Of a DNA stretch of 43,137 bases, positions 1 to 8,293 are shown in pieces; position 1 is the first letter of the stretch; each line of letters starts with the position of its first letter. Source of the stretch: Virgisporangium ochraceum. Its GTDB lineage: Bacteria; Actinomycetota; Actinomycetes; Mycobacteriales; Micromonosporaceae. The notes under the pieces were generated by a model. It was not told the origin of the DNA and did no database searches. It worked only from the letters and a program-made list of their open reading frames with translations. The translations under genes were made by a program, and so were the position numbers. The stretch is from positions 1 through 43,137 of the forward strand of contig NZ_BOPH01000033.1 of NCBI RefSeq assembly GCF_016863655.1, written 5' to 3'.

Positions 1-40
1 GGCGAGGAAGGGGGCGGCGGCGGAGATGGGAGGATGCGGC

Positions 41-790
41 CTAGCCCTGCTGGGTGGGGACGACCACCAGCTCGGCCAGGTTCACCCGGCGGGGAGCGGC
101 CGCCGCGTAGGCGATCGCGTCGGCGATGTCCCCGGAGTCGAGGATCTCGAGCGACCCGCGCCACTCGGCGAGCTGGTCGCGCTGGCCGGCGTCGAGCATG
201 CCGTCGCCGAGCTCGGTGCCCACGAAGCCCGGCTCGACGTTCTTCACCCGCACGCCGCGGGGGCCGAGCTCGGCGCGCAGGTTGCGGGTCAGGTGGGCGA
301 CGGCGGCCTTGGTGGCCACGTAGACGCCGTAGTTCGGGAACACGGTGTGCCCGCCGATCGAGCCGACGTGCACCAGGTCGGCCCGCTCGCCGGCCGCCGC
401 GGCGGCGAGAAGGTCGTCGACGAACGCGCGGCCGGTGTACAGCAGGCCGTTGAGGTTCGTGGCGATCATCTCGTTCCACTCGGCCGTGTCGGCCTTCTCG
501 AACGGGGCGGCCAGCATCACGCCGGCGTTCGCCACCACCAGGTCGACGCGCCCCAGTTCGGAGCGGATCGTCGTTGCGGCCGCCCGCACCGCGCTCCAGT
601 CGGAGATGTCGGTGGCCACGGGAAGCGCACGCGGTCCAATGCTGGTGGCCAGTTCCTTGAGACGGGCCTCGCGCCGACCGATGAGCGCGACCGACGCGCC
701 CTCCGCGGCGAGGCGCCGGGCGGTCGCGGCGCCGATGCCGCTCGTGGCGCCGGTGACGACAGCGGTGCGTCCGGAAAGGTTGTGTGTCAT
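41..790 (-). CDS. SDR family NAD(P)-dependent oxidoreductase
   Basis: Classical short-chain dehydrogenase/reductase of 249 residues, the usual length for the family. The Rossmann cofactor motif TGATSGIG lies at about residues 13-20, the NAG motif (VANAGVM) near residue 88, and the catalytic Ser (VGSIGG) with YVATK sits near residues 145-165. The substrate cannot be read from the sequence; an alcohol or ketone is expected, in the cytoplasm. The ATG is preceded on its own strand by a GGTGGAG-like ribosome site. It is divergent from the MmyB-type regulator at 891, an arrangement in which that regulator commonly controls the neighbouring dehydrogenase; that control is an inference. Confidence 0.93.
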   Translation of the reverse strand: MTHNLSGRTAVVTGATSGIGAATARRLAAEGASVALIGRREARLKELATSIGPRALPVATDISDWSAVRAAATTIRSELGRVDLVVANAGVMLAAPFEKADTAEWNEMIATNLNGLLYTGRAFVDDLLAAAAAGERADLVHVGSIGGHTVFPNYGVYVATKAAVAHLTRNLRAELGPRGVRVKNVEPGFVGTELGDGMLDAGQRDQLAEWRGSLEILDSGDIADAIAYAAAAPRRVNLAELVVVPTQQG

Positions 791-878
791 GGCTCCACCG
801 TCGTCGGGGCGCGCGGGCCCATCCAGGGGGAGGCTTTCCTGGGAGTGACAGGGCCAGGCAACCGCGCCGCCGGCGACC

Positions 879-893
879 TAGCCTGGTGGGATG
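879..893 (+). promoter_or_regulatory. Putative leaderless promoter of the XRE/MmyB regulator
   Basis: A TAGCCT -10-like element (879-884) is followed after six bases by the ATG at 891. No Shine-Dalgarno sequence lies in between, so the transcript probably begins at the start codon. The same layout recurs upstream of several other genes in this window. Confidence 0.5.
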
Positions 894-1733
894 CGGACCG
901 AGAACCGGCTGGGCGAGTTCCTCCGGGCGCGGCGGGAGGTCGCCAGGCCCGACGACTTCGGGCTGCCGGAGCCGGGCCGCCGCCGCACACCCGGGCTGCG
1001 CCGCGAGGAGGTGGCGCTGCTGGCCGGCATCAGCGCCGACTACTACGTGCGGCTGGAGCAGGGGCGTGACAAGCATCCCTCCGAGCCCGTCATCGGCGCG
1101 CTGGCGCGGGTGTTCGCGCTCAACGAGGAGGGCGTCGCGCACCTTCGGGAACTGGCGCGGCCGGTGAGCCGACGGCGCCGCAGGCCGGCCCGGCCCGAGC
1201 GGGTGGCACCGGCGCTCGCGCGTCTGCTGGAGGCCTGGCCCGACACCCCGGCGGTCGTGGTCGGCCGGTACCTCGACGTGCTCGCCAACAACCGGCTGGC
1301 CGCCGCGGTCAACCACTGTTCGGTGAAGGGCCAGAACCAGGTGCGGGTGATGTTCCTCGACCCCGACGCCCGGCGCGTCTACGCCGACTGGCACCGCGCC
1401 GCGGCCGACACCGTGGCGAGCCTGCGCGCGACGGCCGGCGGCGACCTCGACGACCCGCGCCTCACCGACCTCGTGGGGGAGCTGTCGCTGAAGAGCGAGG
1501 AGTTCCGGCGGTACTGGGCACGGCACGACATCGCCATGAAGACCTCGGGGGTGAAGCGGTACCGGCACCCGATGGTCGGCGACCTGACGCTGTCGTACGA
1601 GACGTTCTCGGTGAACGCGGCGCCGGGGCAGACGCTGCTCGTGTACCACGCCGAGCCGGGCAGCCCGTCGGAGCACGCGCTGCGGCTGCTGGGCGCGGTC
1701 GCGGCCGACCTGCCCGCCGAGTCACGCGTTTAG
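891..1733 (+). CDS. XRE-family regulator with MmyB-like ligand-binding domain
   Basis: DNA-binding regulator of 280 residues. An N-terminal helix-turn-helix (about residues 10-85) carries the signature LRREEVALLAGIS followed by YYVRLEQG. The remaining two thirds matches the MmyB-like ligand-binding fold, with the family's ending YRHPMVGDLTL, TLLVYHAEPGSPSEHALRLL. Such proteins in actinomycetes usually control an adjacent oxidoreductase, here the divergent SDR about 100 bp away. The ligand is unknown. The start is supported by the leaderless-type promoter and by the family's N-terminus. Confidence 0.93.
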   Translation: MRTENRLGEFLRARREVARPDDFGLPEPGRRRTPGLRREEVALLAGISADYYVRLEQGRDKHPSEPVIGALARVFALNEEGVAHLRELARPVSRRRRRPARPERVAPALARLLEAWPDTPAVVVGRYLDVLANNRLAAAVNHCSVKGQNQVRVMFLDPDARRVYADWHRAAADTVASLRATAGGDLDDPRLTDLVGELSLKSEEFRRYWARHDIAMKTSGVKRYRHPMVGDLTLSYETFSVNAAPGQTLLVYHAEPGSPSEHALRLLGAVAADLPAESRV

Positions 1734-1780
1734 GTGGCGGACGATGGGTCATACATCCGCGACGAACGATCAAGCGGCGG

Positions 1781-2998
1781 ATGCCGGGCCCGGCAACGCT
1801 GGTCCGCGTGACCATTACATCAACGGAGACCCGCACGGGGGCCGCGCCGGCGGCGGTCGGGCGCTCCTCGTGGCTCGCGGTCGGCGCGGTCGGGTTCGGC
1901 ATATTCGCGCTCGTGACGACCGAGTTCCTGCCGGCGAGCCTGCTTCCACGCATCGCCGCCGACATGGGCACCACCGAGGGCGCCGCCGGCCAGGCGGTGA
2001 CGGCCACGGCCGTGATGGGTGCGCTGACCGCGCCGACGATCGCCGCCCTCGTGCCCCGGCTCGACCGGCGCACCCTGCTCATCCTGCTGACGCTGCTGGG
2101 CCTGCTGTCGAACGTGCTCGTCGCGGTGGCGCCGTCGTACTGGCTGCTGCTCGCGTCGCGGGTGCTGCTCGGCGCGGCGCTCGCCGGGTTCTGGGCGATG
2201 GCGCTCGCGGTCGTCGGCAGCATCCTGCCCGCCGACCGCATGGGGCGCGGCATGACGATCGTGAACGTCGGCGTCTCCCTGGCGACCGTGGTGGCGGTGC
2301 CGGTCGGCACCTACCTCGGCGAGGCGTGGGGCTGGCGGCCGGTGTTCTGGCTCGCGGCGGCGCTGTCGCTCGTGGCGCTGCTCGCACTGGCGGCCTGGCT
2401 GCCGCCGGTCGCACCGTCGGGCGCGCCGGGGCTGCGCACGGTGGTCGCGACGGCCCGCACCCGCACGATGGCGGTCGGGCTGGTCGCGGTCGGGCTCGTC
2501 GCCGGCGGGCACTTCGCCGCGTTCACGTACGTGCGTCCGGCGGCCGACCTGGTGCCGGAGATGGACCCGGGCCGGCTCGCGTTGCTGCTGACCGTCTTCG
2601 GGCTGGGCACGTTCGTCGGGACCGTCCTCAGTGGACAGATCGCCGACCGGCGGCTGCGGCTCGGCATCCTGGTGGCGCCGGTGCTCATCGGCGCGTCGAC
2701 GGCGGCGTTCGCGGTGCTGTCGGGGTCCTACGGCGCGGTGGTCGGCGCGGTCGCGGTGTGGGGCGCGGCGTTCGGCGGGGTGCCGACCCTCGTGATGACA
2801 TGGGTCGCGCGCGTCGAGCCCGACCGGCTGGAGCCCGCGGGCAGCCTGACGACCGGCATGTTCCAGGTGGCGATCGCCTCCGGCGCGGCGGTCGGCGGGG
2901 TGCTGCTCGACGTGTTCGACGTGCGGGTGGCGCTGGTGGTCGCCGGAGCCGCGGCCGCGGTCGGCGGGGTGCTGTTCGCTAGCGCACGGAAGGTGTGA
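1781..2998 (+). CDS. MFS transporter (DHA1-type drug/metabolite exporter)
   Basis: Integral membrane protein of about 400 residues with roughly twelve hydrophobic segments, typical of DHA1 major facilitator exporters. The first segment includes FGIFALVTTEFLPASLLP, characteristic of the arabinose-efflux/chloramphenicol-resistance-like subgroup. It begins 47 bp after the XRE regulator and may be cotranscribed. The start is uncertain: ATG at 1781 or GTG at 1808, which lies just before TITSTETRTG; neither has a clear ribosome site. The 3' end overlaps the convergent AraC gene by 20 bp. The substrate cannot be assigned. Confidence 0.9.
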   Translation: MPGPATLVRVTITSTETRTGAAPAAVGRSSWLAVGAVGFGIFALVTTEFLPASLLPRIAADMGTTEGAAGQAVTATAVMGALTAPTIAALVPRLDRRTLLILLTLLGLLSNVLVAVAPSYWLLLASRVLLGAALAGFWAMALAVVGSILPADRMGRGMTIVNVGVSLATVVAVPVGTYLGEAWGWRPVFWLAAALSLVALLALAAWLPPVAPSGAPGLRTVVATARTRTMAVGLVAVGLVAGGHFAAFTYVRPAADLVPEMDPGRLALLLTVFGLGTFVGTVLSGQIADRRLRLGILVAPVLIGASTAAFAVLSGSYGAVVGAVAVWGAAFGGVPTLVMTWVARVEPDRLEPAGSLTTGMFQVAIASGAAVGGVLLDVFDVRVALVVAGAAAAVGGVLFASARKV

Positions 2999-3863
2999 AC
3001 GCCCGCGCGTCGGTGTGCCGCCACCGGGCCGGCGGCACACCGGCGTGACGGCGGAAGGCCCGGCTGAACGCGGCCTCCGAGCCGTACCCCAGCCGTACCG
3101 CCACCTCCGCGACCGTGGTGCGCTCGCCGAGCAGGTGCTTCGCCTGCTCCATGCGGACCCGGGCCAGGTACCGCGCCGGCGACTCGCCCACCGCGTCGCG
3201 GAACCTCTTCGCGAACGCCGACCGTGACGCGAGCGCGATCCGGGCGAGGCTGTCGACCGTCCACTGTGTACCGGGCGCGCCGTGGATCGCGCTGAGCGCG
3301 CGGCTGACGTCGCTGTCGTGCAACGGGGTCGTCAGCAGGCGCGCGTCGCCGCAGTCCGACTCGGCCCACGACCGGAGCGCGGCCATCGCGACGGCACCGG
3401 CCAGTTGCGAGATCACCGAACCGGAGCCGGGCCGGCCGCTGCCCGCCTCGGCGGCCATGCCCTCGATGAGCGCGCCGACCACCGGCTCGCGGTTGACGAT
3501 GCAGCAGGCGACGACGGAGGGCGGCATCGCCGCGACGATCGCGTCCGCCTCGGGCGAGGTGACCGCGAACCGGCCGGTGTGCACCACGGTGCCCGGCCCG
3601 GTCGCGGTGGCCGTGTGCGGGCCGCCGCGGGGCAGCAGGAGGAAGTCGCCGGCGCGCAGGTCGACCGACAGGTCGTCGCCGTGCCAGGGGCCACCCACGG
3701 GGCCACCCACGGGGCCGCGCACGCGGAGGCCGCCGGACTGCACGAAGTGGAACCGGACCCCGGGACCGTCCTCGTGCCGTGATCCGCCGGGGCCCAGGTG
3801 GTGCGACCGGTAGTCGGCCACCGTCCAGCGCAGCCGCTCGAAGACGGTCCCGAGATCGTCCAT
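2979..3863 (-). CDS. AraC-family transcriptional regulator, cupin N-terminus
   Basis: Regulator of 294 residues from the chosen ATG at 3863 (MDDLGTVFERL), which fits the family N-terminus better than the upstream in-frame extension to 3935. Residues 1-180 form the cupin-like effector domain, with FHFVQSGG and DFLLLPRGGPH. The last ~100 residues hold the double helix-turn-helix, including FAKRFRDAVGESPARYL and VRLGYGSEAAFSRAFRRHAG. It is convergent with the MFS exporter, a common regulator/exporter pairing, and divergent from the ECF sigma gene 56 bp away. A short Gly/Pro/Val stretch is encoded by a 12-bp tandem repeat near 3688-3718. Confidence 0.92.
   Translation of the reverse strand: MDDLGTVFERLRWTVADYRSHHLGPGGSRHEDGPGVRFHFVQSGGLRVRGPVGGPVGGPWHGDDLSVDLRAGDFLLLPRGGPHTATATGPGTVVHTGRFAVTSPEADAIVAAMPPSVVACCIVNREPVVGALIEGMAAEAGSGRPGSGSVISQLAGAVAMAALRSWAESDCGDARLLTTPLHDSDVSRALSAIHGAPGTQWTVDSLARIALASRSAFAKRFRDAVGESPARYLARVRMEQAKHLLGERTTVAEVAVRLGYGSEAAFSRAFRRHAGVPPARWRHTDARAFTPSVR
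3688..3718 (+). repeat. 12-bp tandem repeat inside the AraC gene
   Basis: About two and a half copies of GGGGCCACCCAC follow each other on the + strand. On the coding (-) strand they give the in-frame sequence GPVGGPVGGP in the loop between cupin strands. The copy number could vary by slippage without shifting the frame. Confidence 0.6.
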
Positions 3864-3907
3864 ACCGCCGGTCAACGCGCGCCCCGTCGGCGCATTCCCG
3901 GTCGCGG

Positions 3908-3922
3908 TAGGTTGGGTGCGTG
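3908..3922 (+). promoter_or_regulatory. Putative leaderless promoter of the SigG-like sigma gene
   Basis: A TAGGTT -10-like hexamer (3908-3913) is followed after six bases by the GTG start at 3920. No purine-rich ribosome site fits in between, which favours a leaderless mRNA. Confidence 0.5.
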
Positions 3923-4876
3923 AGCGCCACCACATCCGTCGAGTCGCGGCTCGAGGAGTACCGGTCGGAGCTGACCGGTTACTGCTACCGCATGCTGGGC
4001 TCGGCGTTCGAGGCGGAAGACGCCGTGCAGGAGACGATGGTCCGCGCCTGGAAGGCGTACGACCGGTTCGAGGGCCGTTCGGCCCTGCGGTCCTGGCTGT
4101 ACCGGATCGCGACGAACGTCTGTCTCGACATGCTGGGCAGCGTCCAGCGGCGGGCCCGGCCGATGGACCTCGGCCCCGCCGGCGACGGCCACGCCACCCA
4201 CCCGGGCGAGCCGCTGCCCGAGGAGATCTGGATCGGGCCGGTGCCCGACGAGCGGGTGCTCCCGCAGAACCCGGCGAACGTGGTCGCGGGGCGGGAGTCG
4301 ATCCGGCTGGCGTTCGTCTCCGCCCTGCAGAACCTGCCGCCGAAGCAGCGCGCCGTGCTGATCCTGCGCGAGGTGCTCGCCTGGTCGGCGCAGGAGGTGG
4401 CGGAACTGCTCGACACGTCGGTGCCGAGCGTCAACAGCGCACTGCAGCGGGCCCGCGCCACCCTCGCGTCACCCGCCGCACCCGACGTCCTCAAGCCCCT
4501 CGACGACGGGCAGAAGGCTCTGCTGAAGCGCTACGTCGAGGCGTTCGAGGCGTACGACATCACCGCGCTCACCGCGCTGCTGCACGAGGACGCGACGCTG
4601 TCGATGCCGCCGCTGCCGCTGTGGCTGCGCGGCCGCGACGACATCGCCGCGTGGATGCTCGGCACGGGCAGCGTGTGCCGCAACTCGCGGCTGGTTCCGT
4701 TGGTGGCCAACGGCATGCCGGCGTTCGGCCAGTACCACGACGGCGGCGACGTGCCGTGGGCGGTGATCGTGCTGGAGACCTCAGGCGGGCGGATCACGGG
4801 CATCAACAACTTCCTCGACACCGACCGGCTCTTCCCGTTGTTCGGGCTGCCCGAGCGGTTCGGCCAGCCCCAGTAG
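3920..4876 (+). CDS. ECF sigma factor with SnoaL-like C-terminal domain (SigG-like)
   Basis: RNA polymerase sigma factor of 318 residues. Region 2 (about residues 10-75) includes [22 protein letters not shown] and [13 protein letters not shown]. Region 4 (about 130-190) includes [15 protein letters not shown] and [13 protein letters not shown]. The C-terminal ~120 residues form a SnoaL_2/NTF2-like domain ([20 protein letters not shown]), as in SigG- and SigJ-type ECF factors, where the domain tunes activity instead of a separate anti-sigma factor. The linker motif [12 protein letters not shown] resembles SigG-type proteins. No anti-sigma gene is adjacent. Its last 96 bp overlap, antisense, the STAS gene. 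Confidence 0.93.
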   Translation: MSATTSVESRLEEYRSELTGYCYRMLGSAFEAEDAVQETMVRAWKAYDRFEGRSALRSWLYRIATNVCLDMLGSVQRRARPMDLGPAGDGHATHPGEPLPEEIWIGPVPDERVLPQNPANVVAGRESIRLAFVSALQNLPPKQRAVLILREVLAWSAQEVAELLDTSVPSVNSALQRARATLASPAAPDVLKPLDDGQKALLKRYVEAFEAYDITALTALLHEDATLSMPPLPLWLRGRDDIAAWMLGTGSVCRNSRLVPLVANGMPAFGQYHDGGDVPWAVIVLETSGGRITGINNFLDTDRLFPLFGLPERFGQPQ

Positions 4877-5116
4877 GCCGATCAGCCCCCGCAGTTGCGG
4901 GCCCGCGCCCTCGACCACGAGCGTGCGGCCGTGCCGCCGGGCGGTCAGCCGCAGCCGGGCGAGCGCTTCGACGGTCACCACGTCGGGCCGGGTGACGGCC
5001 CGCACGTCACAGACGACCGTGCCCTCTCGCCGGTGGCGCAGCATGTCGGCCAGGTCCGCGCACAGGCCCGGGATGTCGGCCCGCGTGAGGTCGGCGGCGA
5101 CCCTGATGGAGGTCAT
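4781..5116 (-). CDS. STAS-domain protein
   Basis: Small protein of 111 residues from the ATG at 5116 ([10 protein letters not shown]). The pattern of a DLADML helix, the strand [31 protein letters not shown], and the ending [10 protein letters not shown] matches a STAS domain, the fold of anti-sigma-factor antagonists. The exact phosphorylatable serine is not obvious, so antagonist activity is uncertain. Its last ~30 residues are encoded antisense to the end of the sigma factor gene. Upstream in-frame ATGs at 5161 and 5149 would add an Arg/Pro-rich extension and look less likely. Confidence 0.72.
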   Translation of the reverse strand: MTSIRVAADLTRADIPGLCADLADMLRHRREGTVVCDVRAVTRPDVVTVEALARLRLTARRHGRTLVVEGAGPQLRGLIGLLGLAEPLGQPEQREEPVGVEEVVDARDPPA

Positions 5117-5196
5117 CCGGGTAGGACGACGTGGCGGCCGGAAAGTCATCGGCCCGGCCACCGGTGATTTCCGCGGACGCGGAAGGTCGAACGGGT

Positions 5197-6396
5197 ATGA
5201 CGACCTTCCTGCACCCCGGTGACGCCGGATACGACAACGGCCGCAAGGCCCTCAGGCCCACCCTCGACCCGCGTCCGGCCGTCGTGGTGCCGGCGGAGAG
5301 CACCGCCGATGTCCGCGCCGCCGTGGTCGAGGCCCGCCGCCGGTCGCTGCCGTTCGCGGTTCAGGCGACGGGCCATGGGACCCACACAGCACACGACGGC
5401 GCGCTGCTGCTGCGCACCGACGCGATGGCCGGCGTGGTCGTGGACCCGCACCGCCGGGTGGCCCGGGTAGGGCCGGGCGCGCGGTGGCGCGACGTGCTGG
5501 CCGCGGCCGCGCCGTTCGGGCTGGCGCCGCTGTCGGGGTCCTCGCCGGACGTCGGGGTCACCGGGTACACGCTGGGCGGCGGCCTCGGATGGCTGGCCCG
5601 CAGGCACGGGCTCGCGGCCGACAGCGTGCTCGGCGCGCGGGTCGTGCTGGCCGACGGCGGCGTGGTGACCGCCCGCGACGACCTGCTCTGGGCGCTGCGC
5701 GGCGGTGGCGGGTCCTTCGGCGTGGTGACCGGGCTGGAGTTCCGGCTGTACGAGATGGCGCCGGTGTACGCGGGCGCGGTCACGTTCGGGCGCGACCGCG
5801 CCGCCGAGACGCTGGCCTTCTACCGCGGGTGGGTCGAGCGGGTCCCCGACGACCTGAGCACCGCCGTGCTGCTGCACCGCGACGGGACGATGGCCATCAA
5901 GGCCATGTACGCCGGCCCCGCCGACCGCGGCCGGGCCCTGCTCGCTCCACTGTGGACGGTGGCCGGACCCGTCGTCGCCGACGGCATGCGGGTGCTCGAC
6001 TACGCCGACGCGGCCATGGGTGGCACGTCCGCGGTCACCTTCGACCAGGTGCGCGCGCTCGACGACCGCCTCGTGGACGCGCTGGTGGCCGAGCCCGGCT
6101 GCACGGTCGAGGTCCGGCACTGGGGCGGCCGCATCGCCCGCGACACCGGTGCGGCCGCGCACCGCGACGCGCCGCTGTCGGTGATCCTCGACGCGGTACC
6201 GACGTCGCCCGAACTGGCCCGGGCCGGCATCGGCAGCAGCTTCCTCAACTTCCTCGGCGATCCGGCGCGCACGCACACCGCGTTCACGCCGGAGAACTGG
6301 GCGGCGCTGCGCCGCGTCAAGTCCACCGTGGACCCCGACAACCTGTTCCGCGCCGGGATGGCCGTGCCGCCCGCGTCGGTCGCCGTCGCCGCCTGA
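5197..6396 (+). CDS. FAD-binding oxidoreductase (PCMH-type, BBE C-terminus)
   Basis: Flavoprotein oxidase of 399 residues. The PCMH FAD-binding domain occupies about residues 25-190, with FAVQATGHGTH at 54-63 and VGVTGYTLGGGLGWLARRHG near 119-138. The C-terminal BBE motif DPDNLFR is near residue 385. His60 aligns with the residue that attaches FAD covalently in berberine-bridge enzymes. The second attachment Cys of bicovalent members appears replaced in LSGSSPDVG, so at most single attachment is predicted. The ATG at 5197 follows GGAAGG with suitable spacing; the longer ORF upstream is not needed. The substrate is unknown. Confidence 0.92.
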   Translation: MTTFLHPGDAGYDNGRKALRPTLDPRPAVVVPAESTADVRAAVVEARRRSLPFAVQATGHGTHTAHDGALLLRTDAMAGVVVDPHRRVARVGPGARWRDVLAAAAPFGLAPLSGSSPDVGVTGYTLGGGLGWLARRHGLAADSVLGARVVLADGGVVTARDDLLWALRGGGGSFGVVTGLEFRLYEMAPVYAGAVTFGRDRAAETLAFYRGWVERVPDDLSTAVLLHRDGTMAIKAMYAGPADRGRALLAPLWTVAGPVVADGMRVLDYADAAMGGTSAVTFDQVRALDDRLVDALVAEPGCTVEVRHWGGRIARDTGAAAHRDAPLSVILDAVPTSPELARAGIGSSFLNFLGDPARTHTAFTPENWAALRRVKSTVDPDNLFRAGMAVPPASVAVAA

Positions 6397-6436
6397 CGTG
6401 TAGGTCGTGTGTAGCCCGGTGCGCCATCGTGGCCCG

Positions 6437-6889
6437 ATGATGCGGGCCGGGGCGGTGGGGATCGCTCTCATGGTGGTGCTGGCCGGGTGCGCGACCTCGT
6501 CGGAGGCGCGGTGGATCGGGTCCACCGGGCCCGCCGGGTCCACCGGATCCGCCGGGTCCGCCGGGTCCACGGGGCCGTCGGCCCCGGCCGGTGCCGATGG
6601 GCTCGCGGCCGAGAACGGGAACGACGTCTCCGCGTGCTTCGACGGCACGTGCGAGATCGCGGTGACCGGGTCGGTCGCGGTGCCGCTGGACCCGCGGTTC
6701 GGCCTACCGGCGCTGGAGGTGACGTTCACCCCGCCCCAGCGCGTGGAGCTCCGCAACGAGGACCCGCAGGGCTATCTGCGCAGCACGGTGACCGGCAGCA
6801 GCGGCACCGTACAGATGAACGGCATCCGGGCGGCGGTCCGCACCGTCCGCGACAAGGGCGCGGTGCTGCGCTTCACGCCGGTCCGATAG
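6437..6889 (+). CDS. Putative lipoprotein with collagen-like Gly-X-Y segment
   Basis: Secreted protein of about 150 residues starting at one of two adjacent ATGs (6437 or 6440). A hydrophobic leader ends in the lipobox VLAGC, with Cys at about residue 18, predicting lipid attachment on the outer face of the membrane. Residues 27-52 are a Gly-X-Y run (GSTGPAGSTGSAGSAG), followed by a region with a Cys pair (ACFDGTCEI) and a beta-rich end (LEVTFTPPQRVELRN). The function is not recognised. The gene lies convergent to the tandem LuxR regulator with only 3 bp between their ends. Confidence 0.78.
   Translation: MMRAGAVGIALMVVLAGCATSSEARWIGSTGPAGSTGSAGSAGSTGPSAPAGADGLAAENGNDVSACFDGTCEIAVTGSVAVPLDPRFGLPALEVTFTPPQRVELRNEDPQGYLRSTVTGSSGTVQMNGIRAAVRTVRDKGAVLRFTPVR
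6516..6590 (+). repeat. 9-bp collagen-like repeat in the lipoprotein gene
   Basis: Imperfect tandem copies of a GGGTCCACC/GGGTCCGCC unit encode consecutive Gly-Ser-Thr, Gly-Pro-Ala and Gly-Ser-Ala triplets. The region probably forms an extended spacer between the lipid anchor and the folded part. Confidence 0.65.
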
Positions 6890-6892
6890 GGG

Positions 6893-8197
6893 TCAGACCG
6901 GCACCTCGTCGTCGCCGAGCAGGCCCAGCGAGTGTGCCGAGGCCACCGCGCCCGACCGGTTGTGCACCCCCAGCTTGCGGAACAGCCGGGCCTGGATGTT
7001 CTCGACCGTCTTCTGCGCGATGCCCAACGTGCGGGCGGTCTGCCGCACCGTGTCGCCGGACGCGATCGACCGCAGGATGTCGTGTTCGCGCGTGGTCAGC
7101 TCGGGCAGCGCCCGGTCGGTGTCGCCGGCCCGGGCCCGGACGCCGGCCACCACGCCGTCGGCGAGCGTGGAGCTGACCGTGAGGTGGCCGGTCGCGGTGA
7201 GCGTCAGCGCCGGCAGCAGGTTCTGCTCCAGCCGGTCGGCGTCGATGAGCCCGACGACCCCGCGGCCGAGCGCGGCCAGTGCCTCGGCGCGCGACAGCGG
7301 ACGCGACCCGACCAGGAGCATCGGCACGTCGATCTCGGCGATGGCGTCCCACTGCTCCGGCTCGGGATCGGTGAGCACCGCGACCACGGGGTCCAGCGGG
7401 TGGCCGTTCCAGGCGAAGGGCGCGCCGTCGACCCCGGGGTTGAGCATCATCGGGACGTGGCAGTCGAGCAGGGCCATCACGACGCGGCGGCGGGTCGGCG
7501 TGTCGGGTCCGAAGACCACCACCCGCAGCGCCGCGCTGGCCCCGACGGCGCCCTCGAACAGCCGCGGCCGCGGCAGCGCCCTGCGGTCGACCAGGCCGAG
7601 CGCGGCGGCCCGCGCGATCGCGTGGCTCTGGTTGCTGACCCGCATCTTCTGGTAGATCCGCCGCTTGATGTTCTCGACCGTGCACCGGGTGACCTGCAGC
7701 AGGTCGGCGACGCGGTCGACGGTGTGCCCGGCGCTCAGCGCCGCGATGATCTGGCGCTCCTGCTCGGTGAGCCCGTGCTCGTCGGGCGGTGGCGGGTGCG
7801 CCCGCAGGGCCTCGGCGTGCCGCCGCAGCAGCGCCCGCAGCGCGTCGAGGCCGTGGGAGTGCGGTACGAGCGCGTCGATGCCGAGCCGGGCCGCGAGCGT
7901 GATCCCGGCCCGGGTCAGGTGTTCGTACGTGAGGATCAGGCAGACCGGGCCGTGCCGGCGTCGGAGTTCGGTGAGCAGCCGGGCGCAGGTCGCGATGTCG
8001 GCGCCGGCGTCGAACAGCACGATGTCGGGCCGGCGCAGGCGGCACAGGTCGAGCAGGTCCTGCCCGGCCGTGACGTGCCCGACCACGCAGAAGTCGGGCC
8101 GCGCGGCCAGGCAGGCCGCCAGCGTGTCGTGGAACATCCGGCGGTCCGAACGGATGGCGATCCGGACGGACCCGGTGTCAGGCTCCGGCATGGTCAC
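6893..8197 (-). CDS. Tandem receiver/LuxR-HTH regulator (duplicated NarL-type architecture)
   Basis: Regulator of 434 residues built from two NarL-like halves. Residues ~11-125 resemble a receiver domain, with RRPDIVLFDAG placing Asp63 at the phospho-acceptor position. Residues ~143-203 are a LuxR helix-turn-helix (LTEQERQIIAALSAGHT, CTVENIKRRIYQKM). Residues ~223-345 are a second, degenerate receiver-like domain, and residues ~367-428 a second LuxR helix-turn-helix (LTTREHDILRSIASGDT, KTVENIQARLFRKLGV). The usual NarL protein has one of each. The GTG start at 8197 has AGGGAGG five bases upstream. It lies downstream of, and on the same strand as, the heme peroxidase gene; no sensor kinase is adjacent. 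Confidence 0.88.
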   Translation of the reverse strand: MTMPEPDTGSVRIAIRSDRRMFHDTLAACLAARPDFCVVGHVTAGQDLLDLCRLRRPDIVLFDAGADIATCARLLTELRRRHGPVCLILTYEHLTRAGITLAARLGIDALVPHSHGLDALRALLRRHAEALRAHPPPPDEHGLTEQERQIIAALSAGHTVDRVADLLQVTRCTVENIKRRIYQKMRVSNQSHAIARAAALGLVDRRALPRPRLFEGAVGASAALRVVVFGPDTPTRRRVVMALLDCHVPMMLNPGVDGAPFAWNGHPLDPVVAVLTDPEPEQWDAIAEIDVPMLLVGSRPLSRAEALAALGRGVVGLIDADRLEQNLLPALTLTATGHLTVSSTLADGVVAGVRARAGDTDRALPELTTREHDILRSIASGDTVRQTARTLGIAQKTVENIQARLFRKLGVHNRSGAVASAHSLGLLGDDEVPV

Positions 8198-8293
8198 ACC
8201 GGCCTCCCTGGATCCCGGCCTGGACCAGCGATTCGGTGCAAAAGTAGTAACGAGTGTCGTAGCGTCGATCCCGGTTGTAAAGGTTCGGGTCGG

